A DNA stretch of 64,000 nucleotides from Haliotis asinina (lineage: Eukaryota; Mollusca; Gastropoda; Lepetellida; Haliotidae), in the NCBI RefSeq assembly GCF_037392515.1, contig NC_090288.1:12381969-12445968 (forward strand). The letters run 5' to 3'. Below the pieces are notes generated by a model that ran no database searches, was not told the origin of the DNA, and was given only the letters and a program-made list of their open reading frames with translations. Made by a program: the position numbers and the translations under genes. Positions 1 through 10,697 of this stretch are shown here, one piece after another. Positions within the stretch are counted from its first letter, which is position 1. Every line of letters starts with the position of its first letter.

Positions 1-2
1 GG

Positions 3-1037
3 ACTCAAATCGGACGACATCATTCCATAATTTCAAAACTTTTGAAAAAATACCGGGCCACTAATGAAGTTAAAGACCTGCCTAGACCAGGAAGACCCAG
101 GAAGACCACAGTCCGGGAGGACAGAGCTTTACTGAGACTTGTACGGCGCAGGTCCTTCGACTCGAGCTCTCGGTTGAGACAGGAGTGGCTTCCAGGGAGA
201 CCCATCTCGAACAGGACTGTTCGGAATCGTCTGAAAGCTGCAGGATACCGGGCAAGGAGGCCAATCAAGCGACCCAGACTGTCTCCAGCCCATAAGGCAG
301 CCCGACTGGCCTGGTGTAATGACCGTTTGCACTGGAACATTGCCTCTTGGAGGAAGGTCCATTTCTCAGATGAGAGCCGGTTCTTGCTGCACATGGTGGA
401 CGGTCGTACTCGGGTCTGGAGGCAGAGGAACACAGCAATGGCTCCACGGAACATCCAGGAGACTGTGGCCTTTGGGGGAGGTTCCGTTATGGTATGGGGG
501 TGCATTTCCATGAACTGCAAGTTGGATATCATTACCATCCGTGGCAACCTTAACGGTGTTCGTTACCAACAGGAGGTTCTTGACAGGGCTGTGGTACCTC
601 ATTTTGAGAACCATCCTCTGGCAACGAGACCCATATTTATGGACGACAATGCTAGACCTCACAGGGCGCATGCTGTAAATGATTTTTTGCGGCAAAATGC
701 AATTGACAGAATTCCATGGCCTGCCATGAGCCCTGACCTCAACCCCATTGAACATTTGTGGGACTTTATTGGCCGTCGTGTGAGGCAGAGAGACCCACCA
801 GTCCATAATCTCAACGAATTGACGGCTGCCCTGCATGAGGAGTGGAACAGGATCCCCCAGAATCAGATCCGGAGACTCATCCAAGGAATGAGGAGCGTCT
901 GGAATCGGTGGTGCGTGCGCAGGGAGGACACACTAGATATTGATGAAAGTCGGTGTGCAGACTCTCAGATGACTGTTCTTTCTTTCCATGTGACATTTGT
1001 GTTAATACACCTGACAACAACGTCTGTGGATGAATAG
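3..1037 (+). CDS. Tc1-like (DD34E) transposase, N-terminus cut by window edge
   Basis: The frame is open from the first base of the window (codon phase at base 3) to a stop at 1035-1037, giving 344 visible residues. The first ATG-like start inside the window is a TTG at 42, so the true start lies upstream. The visible N-terminus contains the end of a helix-turn-helix followed by a GRPRKTT linker, as in Tc1 transposases. The DDE catalytic triad is all present: the first Asp in FSDESRF, the second in FMDDNARPH, and the Glu in SPDLNPIEHLWD, with exactly 34 residues between the second Asp and the Glu. That spacing defines Tc1 rather than mariner (DD34D). No stop or frameshift interrupts the visible part, so this copy is young or still active. 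The left terminal inverted repeat is outside the window, so the right end cannot be placed by pairing. Confidence 0.93.
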   Translation, partial: TQIGRHHSIISKLLKKYRATNEVKDLPRPGRPRKTTVREDRALLRLVRRRSFDSSSRLRQEWLPGRPISNRTVRNRLKAAGYRARRPIKRPRLSPAHKAARLAWCNDRLHWNIASWRKVHFSDESRFLLHMVDGRTRVWRQRNTAMAPRNIQETVAFGGGSVMVWGCISMNCKLDIITIRGNLNGVRYQQEVLDRAVVPHFENHPLATRPIFMDDNARPHRAHAVNDFLRQNAIDRIPWPAMSPDLNPIEHLWDFIGRRVRQRDPPVHNLNELTAALHEEWNRIPQNQIRRLIQGMRSVWNRWCVRREDTLDIDESRCADSQMTVLSFHVTFVLIHLTTTSVDE

Positions 1038-1557
1038 TAAATTGTGTCCATTTTTTCATGAATTTAAGACAGTTTTAAGAATTTGGATTTCGTTGCAATA
1101 AAGCAAAGTCTTGATACTTTTTCCCTTTAAGTTGTTTGTCAGAGATCGTCTGTTGAATAAAAAAGTGTCAAACTATATCAACCCGGCATATTTTGATTGT
1201 CAGAACACTTCAAAGTTGCTCCAATAGAAAAAATTGGGGTGTTGCTTGATTAATTTCCAGGTGTATAATTTCTAAAATACTGTAGTAATTCATGGCGTAA
1301 TAACAAACAGGGCTGGATATTGTCCTAATTTTCATATTGCTATATATTGCAATAATTTCGGAGATATTGCAATAGATATTGTGCTATATTCACTGGAAGG
1401 TTTCTGTCCAAGTGCTAACATCATAAATTAATAATAGCTTCCTGCGTGAGACATTACTGTCTTAGTCAATGTTACGCCATACTTTAAGGCTCAACGTCCC
1501 CATTGTGTAAAGCTATATGCCAGTGATTTACACATGAATAGCATACAACAGCCCTTA
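1038..1557. other. Right flank of the Tc1-like element and unassigned AT-rich DNA
   Basis: The first 100-200 bases should hold the right untranslated end and inverted repeat of the transposon, but its partner is outside the window. Around 1300-1390 there are several short ATATTGCAATA-like runs. No gene is seen. Confidence 0.4.
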
Positions 1558-1735
1558 TCGTGAAATGATCGGGTGGTCAGGCTCGCTGACCTGGTTGACT
1601 CCTATCATCGGTTCCCAATTGCGCATGTTGATGCTCATGCTGCTGATCACTGGATTGTCTGGTCCAAACTCGATTATATACAGACTGCCGCCATATAGTT
1701 GGAATATTGCTGAGTGCGGCGTAAAACTAAACTGA
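1558..1735 (+). mobile_element. SINE family A, 5'-truncated
   Basis: Matches the central and 3' parts of family A (GGTGGTCAGGCTCGCTGAC, then the GGAATATTGCTGAGTGCGGC tail). It lacks the family's first ~90 bases and ends at AAACTGACC instead of the usual CTCACTCAC tail. Confidence 0.85.
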
Positions 1736-1811
1736 CCAAACAGAACATTCTTCCATTTGAGCCCCCCTAATTCTCCAAATGTGACACTCCTCCCTTGTGT
1801 CCGACGAGTGA

Positions 1812-1957
1812 TGTTTTTACGCTGCGTATATTCCAGCAAGATCACGGATGAGGAACAGCAGAAATGTGCTTTACACATTGTACCCATGTGGGGAATCGAA
1901 CCCGAGTCTTCGGTGGGACAAACCAGCGCTTTGACCACTAGGCCACCACACCGCCCC
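1812..1957 (-). mobile_element. tRNA-derived SINE family B
   Basis: Read on the minus strand it has a tRNA-like head with A box (TGGCCTAGTGG) and B box (GGTTCGATTCC), both close to the Pol III consensus, followed by the family body TACAATGTGTAAAGC. The 3' tail is diverged. Confidence 0.85.
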
Positions 1958-2099
1958 GTAAGTGGATGGAACGGGCAGCGTTCGAAAACAACATTCACTC
2001 AATGACATCATCTGAAGTTGTAACGAAGTTCATTGCCGTTCATGGAGAAATGATAAATAGAAAAAATGTTAGGTGCAACAGTTGGCGTGATACGTAAAA

Positions 2100-2381
2100 C
2101 GGGGTAGAATTGGCCTTCAGCAACCAGTGCTTGTCGTAAAAGACGACTATGCTCATGCTGTTGATCACTGGTTTGTGAATAGGCCTTCAGCAACCAGTGC
2201 TTGTAAAGGCGACTAAATGAATTGGGTGGTCAGGCTTGCTGACTTGGTTGACACGTCATCGGTTTCAAGTTGCGAGGATCAATGCTCATGTTGTTGATCA
2301 CGGGCCCGATTCGAATATTTACAGACCGCCGCCATATAGCTGGAATATTGCTGAGTGCGACGTAAAACTAAACTCACTCAC
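2100..2381 (+). mobile_element. SINE family A with internally repeated head
   Basis: The head segment (GCCTTCAGCAACCAGTGCTTGT) occurs twice, at about 2115 and 2182, with a stray piece of the family's TGTTGATCACTGG region between them. This suggests a rearranged or chimeric copy. The tail is complete to CTCACTCACT. Confidence 0.85.
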
Positions 2382-2676
2382 TAATTTCGGCCTAATGGTT
2401 ACTATGGGACATTAAACAATCCCAATAATAAAATTCCTGTCGAGATTTCTGCTAATTAATAGAAGCGCTCTTAAAATCTTCCTGAGTTCGTTCCAGCGGT
2501 GCACATGCATCTATGTAGGGAAACGTGGCTGTTTTATTGGGCATTATTTCCAGAGATGAACCAGAGAATAAAACCCGGATTTTCGGCGTTATGAGCGAAC
2601 GTATGGGTTAGGTATCCGCCCTTCATCTGTAGCATATCGGGAGCCCAATCTACGCGGTTCCGGCGTCGGGTGCAGG

Positions 2677-2870
2677 AACCACCCTCCCCTTTGTCCTGAA
2701 ACAGTAAGTGCTGCAAATCTGATTTTCATTTTCAGAGCTGTCTCTCTCACTTGTTCCAGGATTCTCCGTTAAGAGTTTCTGTTATATGAGCCCTAGTGTT
2801 AGCATATATTAACTTATATTTTTTTTAGTTATGCTACCTTCACAAATGGCCTTGCTTACAATTACAGTAA
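2677..2870. repeat. Repeat family C, copy 1, abutting a SINE A tail
   Basis: About 190 bp that recur nearly base for base at 12171-12362, again directly abutting the 3' tail of a minus-strand SINE A. A diverged relative that also covers upstream bases 2620-2676 lies at 34420-34592. I do not recognise the family; no coding potential is seen. Confidence 0.75.
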
Positions 2871-3092
2871 ATGAGTTTAGTTTTATGCCGCACTCAGCAA
2901 TATTCCAGCTATATGGCGGCGGTCTGTAAATAATCGAGTCTGGACCAGACAATCCGCTGATCAACAGCATGACCATCTATCTGCACAATTGGGAACCGAC
3001 ATTGTCAGCGAAGCCCGACCATCCGATCCCGTTAGTCGCCTCTTACGACACGCACAGTCGCCTTTCATGGCAAGGATGGGCTGCTGAAGGCC
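2870..3092 (-). mobile_element. SINE family A
   Basis: Nearly full-length on the minus strand, from the tail at 2870 to the CTTCAGCAGCCCATCC head at about 3090. The first ~35 family bases are missing. Confidence 0.88.
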
Positions 3093-3527
3093 ACATGACA
3101 TAATACCAGCCAATAGATACTCTTATCAGAATGCAAAGCATTCGAGTTAAAAACCGTGATATGGTTGTTATATGTGACTTTGACGCTTTCTAAAGCTAAC
3201 CACATTTGCAATGAAATGTATTGAACACAGCGGTAAAATGTTGACACATGTTGAAATATTGATATTTGAGACACATGATCAACACACTGGTTTATATTCT
3301 TGCAAGAACACGCAGGTTTGTAAACACTGCGTCGCAGCTTGTGCATCACTTAACTTCAGTCAATAGTTCAATGCTGAATAACTGATTTTACGTGACACAC
3401 CATGTTGCCACGTAGTCCTTTGAACACGACAGCTGTTTTTATGAATAGTGTTTTATTGAATCTTTCGGTCTTAAACACATTATTAAGGCCATCCAGCCTA
3501 TTTAGTAAACGGTAGATCTTTTCCGGT

Positions 3528-3590
3528 TTTGTTTGTTTGTTTGTTTGTTTGTTTGTGTGTGTGAAAGAGAGAGAGAGCGAGAGATTGTGT
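3528..3590. repeat. Simple repeat (GTTT)n, (GT)n, (GA)n
   Basis: About seven GTTT units, followed by a short GT run and then a GAGA run. Confidence 0.9.
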
Positions 3591-4837
3591 GTGTCTTCAT
3601 TTTTTTCTCTTTTTTTCAAAAATATGGGATAAAATGAGGTTTTTTTTGTATTGAATATGTTTATTTCTTCAAAGTCCAGCTTTCAGTTTTTCCTCCTTTG
3701 TTTCGCATCTCTTTTCCATATATTCCCAAAATGTAAATCGCCGCGGATTGTGAACCTAAAATGTATATTGTTTTTAAAAGCTCGTCAGGTTGTTCACGTG
3801 GCCATATCGTTTAACATTGACATTTTCGGGCAATAGCATACAGTTACATAACTAGTTTCATATTATGAAGACGTTAATCAAACATGGCGCAAAACCGTAA
3901 AGCATTTACGTCAAAATCTTAGTAGACATTTTGAGCATTCTGTTATGCGTTTGATCATATATACTGTCGTCTTCAAGGTGGTATCTTATGAAAAGGAAAT
4001 AGTCCCAAAACTTTAGTCATTGGACGTGAAGACATGGGCAAATACGATTTGACACGCCTGCATATTGGTATATATGTAAGGAGATGAGATTATCCTCCGA
4101 TTTCCACCGTCTTGAAATGACGATGCAGGCTGTCAGTAGCAAAAAATGTTGGAGAACAAAAGATAATTACCCGTACAAATTGTTTTATTGTTTTATTTAA
4201 GATTTTGTGGCGCTGATATAGGTAGAATTCAACTGGACGATCTGAGTCACGTGTTACTTTAGCTAGTGCAGTCTTTTAGTCAGACTTGATGGCTTTCTCC
4301 GAGTCACCCGAGATATAGCTCTAAACAAAAGACTGACTCGATGTCTGTCTGTCAGGCAAGAAGTCTATGTGCCGGTTTAACACTTACTATGGGCGTTGTC
4401 TTTCTGAGTCAGCTATCACAAATAGCATCACAGCGTTTATTCATTTATGTATCTGTAAATCGATCAGTACACCCTCATAGATGTCAGTCTGAATCTCCCG
4501 GCTATATCAGACACAAATATTTTGCACCCCGGGGCAGATCTACATAAGACACTCCCTGTTTCGAAAGCCGCGGGCCAGGGTTTTGATAAGCCCTGGTTGG
4601 GCGATCACAAACGACTACAGTGTGACACGCAGATTTAACGAGCGACTGTTGATTGACACGTAGTGATAGTTTGTATGGAAATTGATTTCTTTCTTTACGT
4701 CATATGCAAATGTCGGCAATGGCTTTCGTTTGATGATTAATCGCCCATGATTATACTGAACGTGCGTAGTGGGAATGCACAGGTAAGAGTTCCGTCTGTA
4801 ACCCCCGCTTGAAATGTATTCAATTTAAATGGAATAT

Positions 4838-4895
4838 TATTAGGGTTTGTGTTTAGGGTTAGGTTTATGGTTTAGGATTAGGTTCACGGTTAGGT
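4838..4895. repeat. Degenerate telomere-like patch
   Basis: Imperfect repeats of TTAGGG and related hexamers (TTAGGG, TTAGGT, TTAGGA, TTAGGT) over about 55 bp, in a uniform orientation. Confidence 0.6.
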
Positions 4896-5649
4896 TTTAT
4901 GGGGAAAAATAATACAAAGGGTAAAAAATCATAATATTATAAAAAAATAGCTAAAGTCTTTAGTTACGTAACAGGTGCCATTGTACAGAGAAAATTTGTC
5001 GTTTTAAGGTCTGGGAGCTACGATCATCTTAGGCTAAATAAAAAAGTGAACTGTTTCTCGGGCATCGGCGCGTCACTTTTATTTGTTGCCATTTTGGAAA
5101 AATAACTTTGACTTGGCCGCGTCCCGATCATCCATTTGTCCACTATAAGAATGACTATCTGTAAAAATGAGTGTGATTGAATTTACAGCTCCTTAACGCG
5201 TGCTAAACTGTCCAAGCTGTATTTCTGAGAGAGAAAAATAAAAATGTGGTCCTCCATATTCACTTTTTATCTATCAAAAACTAAAAATAAAGTCCTACCG
5301 CCCTCGCCACTTTTGAAAAAGTGGGGACGAGAAACATTTATTTATTTGTTTCTTATGCAGCCTTAGCGCTATGTTCCCTTTGTACAACAGCACCTGTGCG
5401 AGTTACGTTTCTGAAAATACAGAAAGTATTTATGAAAGGAAACCAAATAGCGCATCTTCTCTTTTATTTCGAGGCTTTTTAAGTCATCATAACCAAGCTT
5501 GTGTGTTGATTTCCGTATTAAAAATAACTTTGTGTCCATCGGGAACTTTCAACTGCGCAAGTGGTTGGTTGTTCAAGGTCACACTCGAAAACATTTCGAA
5601 ATGAATTATTACGCAACAAATTACTGAAGTATTTTAGAAATTACTTTTG

Positions 5650-5765
5650 TTGGTGCTTAACGTCACTCTCAACAATATTCCATCTGTATGGCGAAGTGTA
5701 AATATTCATGTCTGGACCATACTCAGCAAACGAATTTAGTGAGTCCATCTATCACCCAGTCAGAG
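5650..5765 (-). mobile_element. SINE family A, decayed fragment
   Basis: Only the tail half is recognisable (CAACAATATTCC, TCTGGACCATA) and it is heavily diverged. Confidence 0.6.
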
Positions 5766-5902
5766 TCTAGATGTTCTAAATTTATGAAATATTGTTTAGT
5801 CGGCTAATAAGGACCTCCATAACATTTGTTTAGCTGGTTCTAACAAGCAAGGATTGCTGAATGAGCGAGTTCAGGTTTAACAGTCCATCATATGTTTATC
5901 TG

Positions 5903-6165
5903 TTGTTTAACGCCACACTCGGCAATATTTCAGCTATATGGCGATGGTCTGCAAATATTCCAGTCTGGACTTGACAATCCAGTGATCAACATCATGAGCA
6001 TCGACCTGCGCAATTGGGAACCGATGACAGGAGTCGAGTGATCAACAACATGTATCTACGCAACTGGGATACACGTCTCAACCTAGTCATCGAACCTCAC
6101 CACCCTTCGCCTCTTATGACAAATATTGGTAGCTGAAGACCAATTCTAGCCTGGATCTTCATTAG
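5903..6165 (-). mobile_element. SINE family A, variant with GTTAAACAACAA tail
   Basis: The tail reads GTTGTTTAACGCC on the plus strand instead of GAGTTTAGTTTTACGCC. This tail variant is seen again at 41117 and 48412. An internal segment (GTGATCAACA...GCAACTGGGA) is duplicated. Confidence 0.82.
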
Positions 6166-7385
6166 AAAGTTTGTGTATTACATACTTGGGCAACATAAGG
6201 TTTTCTGTCAAACCAAAAATAAACTAAGATAATTACAAAAACAACAGTCTTCGATCTTTCCATCAACATTTATTTTCACAATATCATATACATTAGAGTT
6301 TTCACCCTTCAACAGTTATTCCCTACAAAAATAGACATGGGACATTTTCTGATTATATCACATTGAATCCTTGTTCACAGTAAACAGTCCTACATAAACA
6401 CACCATTTGCAAAGAAACCATTTCTACCGGAGTTTAACTCCCAGACTGTTTACACTTATTCAACACAGAATAGAAAAACCAAACACTTTTTTCAAAGCTA
6501 ATAATATTCTTCAGAAATATCTCTGAAATTACTGACGCATAACTTTCTCAAATGAATGTTCTTGCAACCTATTCCCTGGAAGTTAACTGTAAATACTGTC
6601 TGTTTATGATACCATGGCTAAAGTGAGACATAGCTCTCTTAACCACCAACTCCTGTAATAATGGTCTTCAGGTAACATTAACAATTTAAATTAACACTTG
6701 TCACATGCAGACATAATAATTATAAGCTTGTAGGAAAATTCATTATTGTCAATGCGGAGCACAAGGCAACAATAAGTACCATCTCTTAACTGGATTACCC
6801 ACATGAGAGTTGTTTTAGTGCAATCATAACCACAAAATCTGACTAACCCTTATTATGAGGATTATGTATTACGATAATTCCTTTCCCTCAAAGAATCAGT
6901 ACATATATTTTAGTAAATGATGGTGGAGTTCCTGCTATTACAGGATATTTATATAGCACACATATTCGAGCTGCTAGTGGTTGCTCAAGGAGCTGAATGT
7001 TTTTGTGTCTGAATACGTCAGTATATTATGATGCACATCTAAATTTGAGATAATTATTTATTCGTTTTGATTATAAGAAATATTAATCAGCAAGTATAAT
7101 TCACCAGTAAATAAATATGTACAGAAAGAGTCAGTGTCACACACCTTAACAAACCAATCATTCAATGCAATCATGTAATGAAAATTACTGCATCAACACT
7201 ATCCAAGATTCTCTTCTCTAATTCTTCAGTCTTCAGCTTAACAGCCATGTTTTGCTGCTACAGGAATACAGACTTCGAAAACTCAAAGAATAAACATGAC
7301 AGTGTAACCACTTGAAATGCATTCACAAATCCTGTGCATATGAAGTGACAGAAATGCAGCTTTCAGAATCTCTTCCCGGTGAGCA

Positions 7386-7537
7386 TCCTAAATGACTAGC
7401 CTGATAATACTGTCTCTGGACTGCAGTCTGTCAACAGCATTTAAAAGTGATACACAAAAAGTCCTAAATGACTAGCCTGATAATACTGTCTCTGGACTGC
7501 AGTCTGTCAACAGCATTTAAAAGTGATACACAAAAAG
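7386..7537. repeat. Exact 76-bp tandem duplication
   Basis: Two identical 76-bp units (TCCTAAATGACTAGCCTGAT at the start of each), boundary at 7461/7462. The lack of differences means a very recent duplication, inside the presumed DNAJB9 3' UTR. Confidence 0.92.
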
Positions 7538-9974
7538 TGGAGAATTTATAGATGTCAACTTCTCTATTTTAAAAAACACAACCTTGTGTAATGTATTTCC
7601 TCAAATAAGCACTAAGGCTGTTATTTTTTTAGCAGACTTCCAGATCCAGTGCTTATTTGAGGCCAGGCGTTAAATGGAGGAAATACAGTATTTTCTTGAA
7701 TAATACTTGACTTCAACATAATAAAGAAGTTAAGATCCACAAGTTCTTTCCTTTGAAATCTTTTCAGGGTCTGTCACCCCCTTGGATTTGTCTTCCACCA
7801 TCAGCAGTTGTGGCTTGTAAACATAAAACAAACTTCGTCATTCCTCACAGATGCTTCAAAATATCCATATAAACCATTTCAAGTCCCAGAACAACACATG
7901 TATTCGACAATTCAACGATTCTCCGTTCATTGATCTCAGAGCTTTTGTTTCCATTCGTAACAGTCCAGTAACTTTGGCTGAAAGCCAAGTAATATATATA
8001 TCTACCCCTGTCTAATCAGTTACTGAAACTCTAACATAACGATGATAACAATTATGATGACACTTTGTTCATGGTTCAACCAATCTTAAAATAAACTATA
8101 AAATACAAAATAAATTCCTACTGCCAATAACAATGACGACGCTGATGGAAATTAGTCCTGGAGATTTTTAAACAAATAAATTTATAAATTTTAATGACAA
8201 ACTATCATAAACAAGACTTTTTCTTAATCGTAAGTACAAGGATCTAAACCTGGACATATAAAAAAAAAAAAAAACATCACCTACCAGTTCAAATCGAAAC
8301 CAATGAGAGCCATTCATGCCGTTAAATATTTCCTAGTATACCCAAACAGTGAGTTCATGATGTGTTTATAATCAAGAAAGTATCAATTATAACAATTGTA
8401 CAAAATGATTTCAACTTTCAACAGACAGCACATCTTTCACTCAAAGTAACTGACAAAGAGGAATGTACATATGAATCATCAATAGATATTTACTGCGAGG
8501 TTTTAACTTTGAAATTAACTGTTAAATAAACTATATATATATGCATCTGACTTGACAATAACTGAATCCCAGACAACGTTGCTTGTTAGTAGGATGATCA
8601 GCTATAAAGACACAGACACACTAACCCTTCCCCCAACCCTTAAAAGACACTCTTCAGTACCATTCATACTTTCACATACCAGATCAGAGTAACTATGGCA
8701 ACAATCACTGAAGTCCAACAACTAATGTTCTCAATTTTGAGAATTGCTTTACAAAGCTGTTTAAGAGATTATAGCTCTTAAGTCCATCAATGGTAACAGA
8801 ATGGAAGACAACACCAGACATACAGCATTGCAGATGACAGAGGACTGTATACCAGAATAAAGTCTTTGAAAACTGGATCACTGTGTTGATTCCTCAATAC
8901 TATAGTGCATGCTGTGTTGACAATCTCATTTAAACAGATCTCTGATACCTTTCTGGGGTTAAGATCAAACTGAAGAAGGTAACCTCAGGTGAACCCAACA
9001 CAAAACTTGACTGACCAATCAAAATGAATGATGCATGCGCTCTTCAGCCAATCAGATGCCAGCTTCCCCAATTGACTAGGTTTTGCTTGTTAGTAAATGT
9101 TACCACCTTGATTCTGCTATTTCCCTTCAATGGCAACTCAGAAATGACATGGTGTTTACAATTTCCACCAAAAAAAAGGACAGGAACTTATTTACCAACA
9201 TTCACAACTTTCAGTTTCAGGATGATGAGAATGTTCACCTTGAATAACCAAATATTCTGGTGCCTCAGACTGTCCTGCTGAGTAATAATATACTGAACTG
9301 CAAGAGAAATGCAACTGTGTTGTGTCAATTTTGAAATAGTAGACATAAACATGAAAGTCTGCTTTCAGATTGCATTTATTCAAAACTTGCATTTCTTCTG
9401 CTGTTCAGTATATACCCGAGTTAAAAAATCCAATTATAATAAAACTGAGAACAGCTTCCAACAGGAAATATTTCCTTACAAGCATGATAGCAAAGTAAAT
9501 AATCACAGATGGAGCATTTGTTTGGTCTGAAATGCAATATATCTGACATACAGTGATATTGATGACCAAACAAAGAGAAGTCGGTCTGAGTTGAAGGACG
9601 ACTTGGAGCTGCCAAATTGACAGTCCCAGCCAAAGATGACTGATGATAACATGTATAAGGCACTGCCCGACTCACAGAGCAAGTCAAATGTGATTTTTGA
9701 TTGGGTGAACAAGCAGGTGTATGTTGAATTGCTAGTTTATAACCAGACCAACATTTGAGTCCAAACAGAATATTGTAAATCTGATTGGCTAATAATCAAA
9801 CAGGACTGGTGTTTCATACTGTGGGAATGTCATTGCAATATACACCTCCACAAGTGTAAAAAGTAATGAAGACACTTCATAAATAAAGGAAATAAAATTA
9901 TTAACTTGTCAAACAGGTGACAACCGGGCTCATTTCTTGGAGACACTAGTGAGAGTTTGAGTGTTAAAAAAAGA

Positions 9975-10107
9975 TTTTATGCTGATATTAGCAATATTCC
10001 AGCAATATCATGGCAGGGGACACCACGAATGGGTTCATACATTGTACCCCTGTGGAGAATCTAACCTGGATCTTTGGGCATAATGAGCAAACTAGGCTAC
10101 CCACTAC
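9975..10107 (-). mobile_element. SINE family B, diverged
   Basis: Minus-strand copy recognisable by CCAGCAATATCATGGCAGGG, ACATTGTACCCCTGTGG and the decayed A-box region near 10095. Confidence 0.75.
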
Positions 10108-10697
10108 CTGCAAAAGTCAGACATACAAATGACGAGTTAAGTGAACTAAACTGGTTTGCTAAATTAATGTACACATCCTATGAGCAAAACAGCCTTCATC
10201 TTTCACTTACAGCACTCTAATGCGAATCTCTGTGAAACTAAATCAGGTGGTGTTATCAATGAAACAGTGCCAATATCCAAAGTTTAATCACAGAACAAAC
10301 TTCAACACAGATTTCCACAAACATGGACAATAAACCATGAAGCATTAGATCCTGTTAACTGCACAGAAGACTCACCATTCTGAGATCAACAAATCCATAT
10401 TTTGAAATCAAAAGCATTACATCAGAGCATTATCAGCTGTTGTCCTTCAGATGAGAAGAAGCTCATTGAAGGGAAGAAAGAAGCAGTTAGTCCAGTTTTT
10501 GTCGTCTGCTGAAGTATTTCAGTCATTGCGCAACGACAGAGATCGGACATTGCGTACGAACAGTTCCACCTTGAAGTGAAAGACATTGGGCAGATTTGAG
10601 TTTAGGAACTGTCAACACACACTGTCCCTTGAGTTAAATTCATGAAGAACTTGCTTGCATAAATTTGCATAAATTAATTACTGTCCTGCAGCATGTA

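Larger units (their letters stand above)
3093..5650. other. Gene-free stretch
   Basis: AT-rich DNA with only short, low-quality open frames. It contains a (GTTT)n/(GA)n simple repeat at 3528-3590, a degenerate TTAGGG-like patch at 4838-4895 and a small hairpin at 5291-5327 (CACTTTT paired with AAAAGTG). No gene or recognisable mobile element was found. Confidence 0.5.
6269..10697 (-). other. Probable long 3' UTR of DNAJB9
   Basis: About 4.4 kb of AT-rich DNA directly downstream of the DNAJB9 stop. It has no credible coding exon and is unusually free of SINEs (one B copy near its start). Minus-strand AATAAA motifs occur, including one at 6269-6274 close to where the repeat-rich DNA resumes. 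That the whole stretch is UTR is inference; a shorter UTR or a non-coding transcript is possible. Confidence 0.45.

Noticed and set aside
1757-2005. 82-aa plus-strand frame
   Set aside because: It translates the antisense of a tRNA-derived SINE B.
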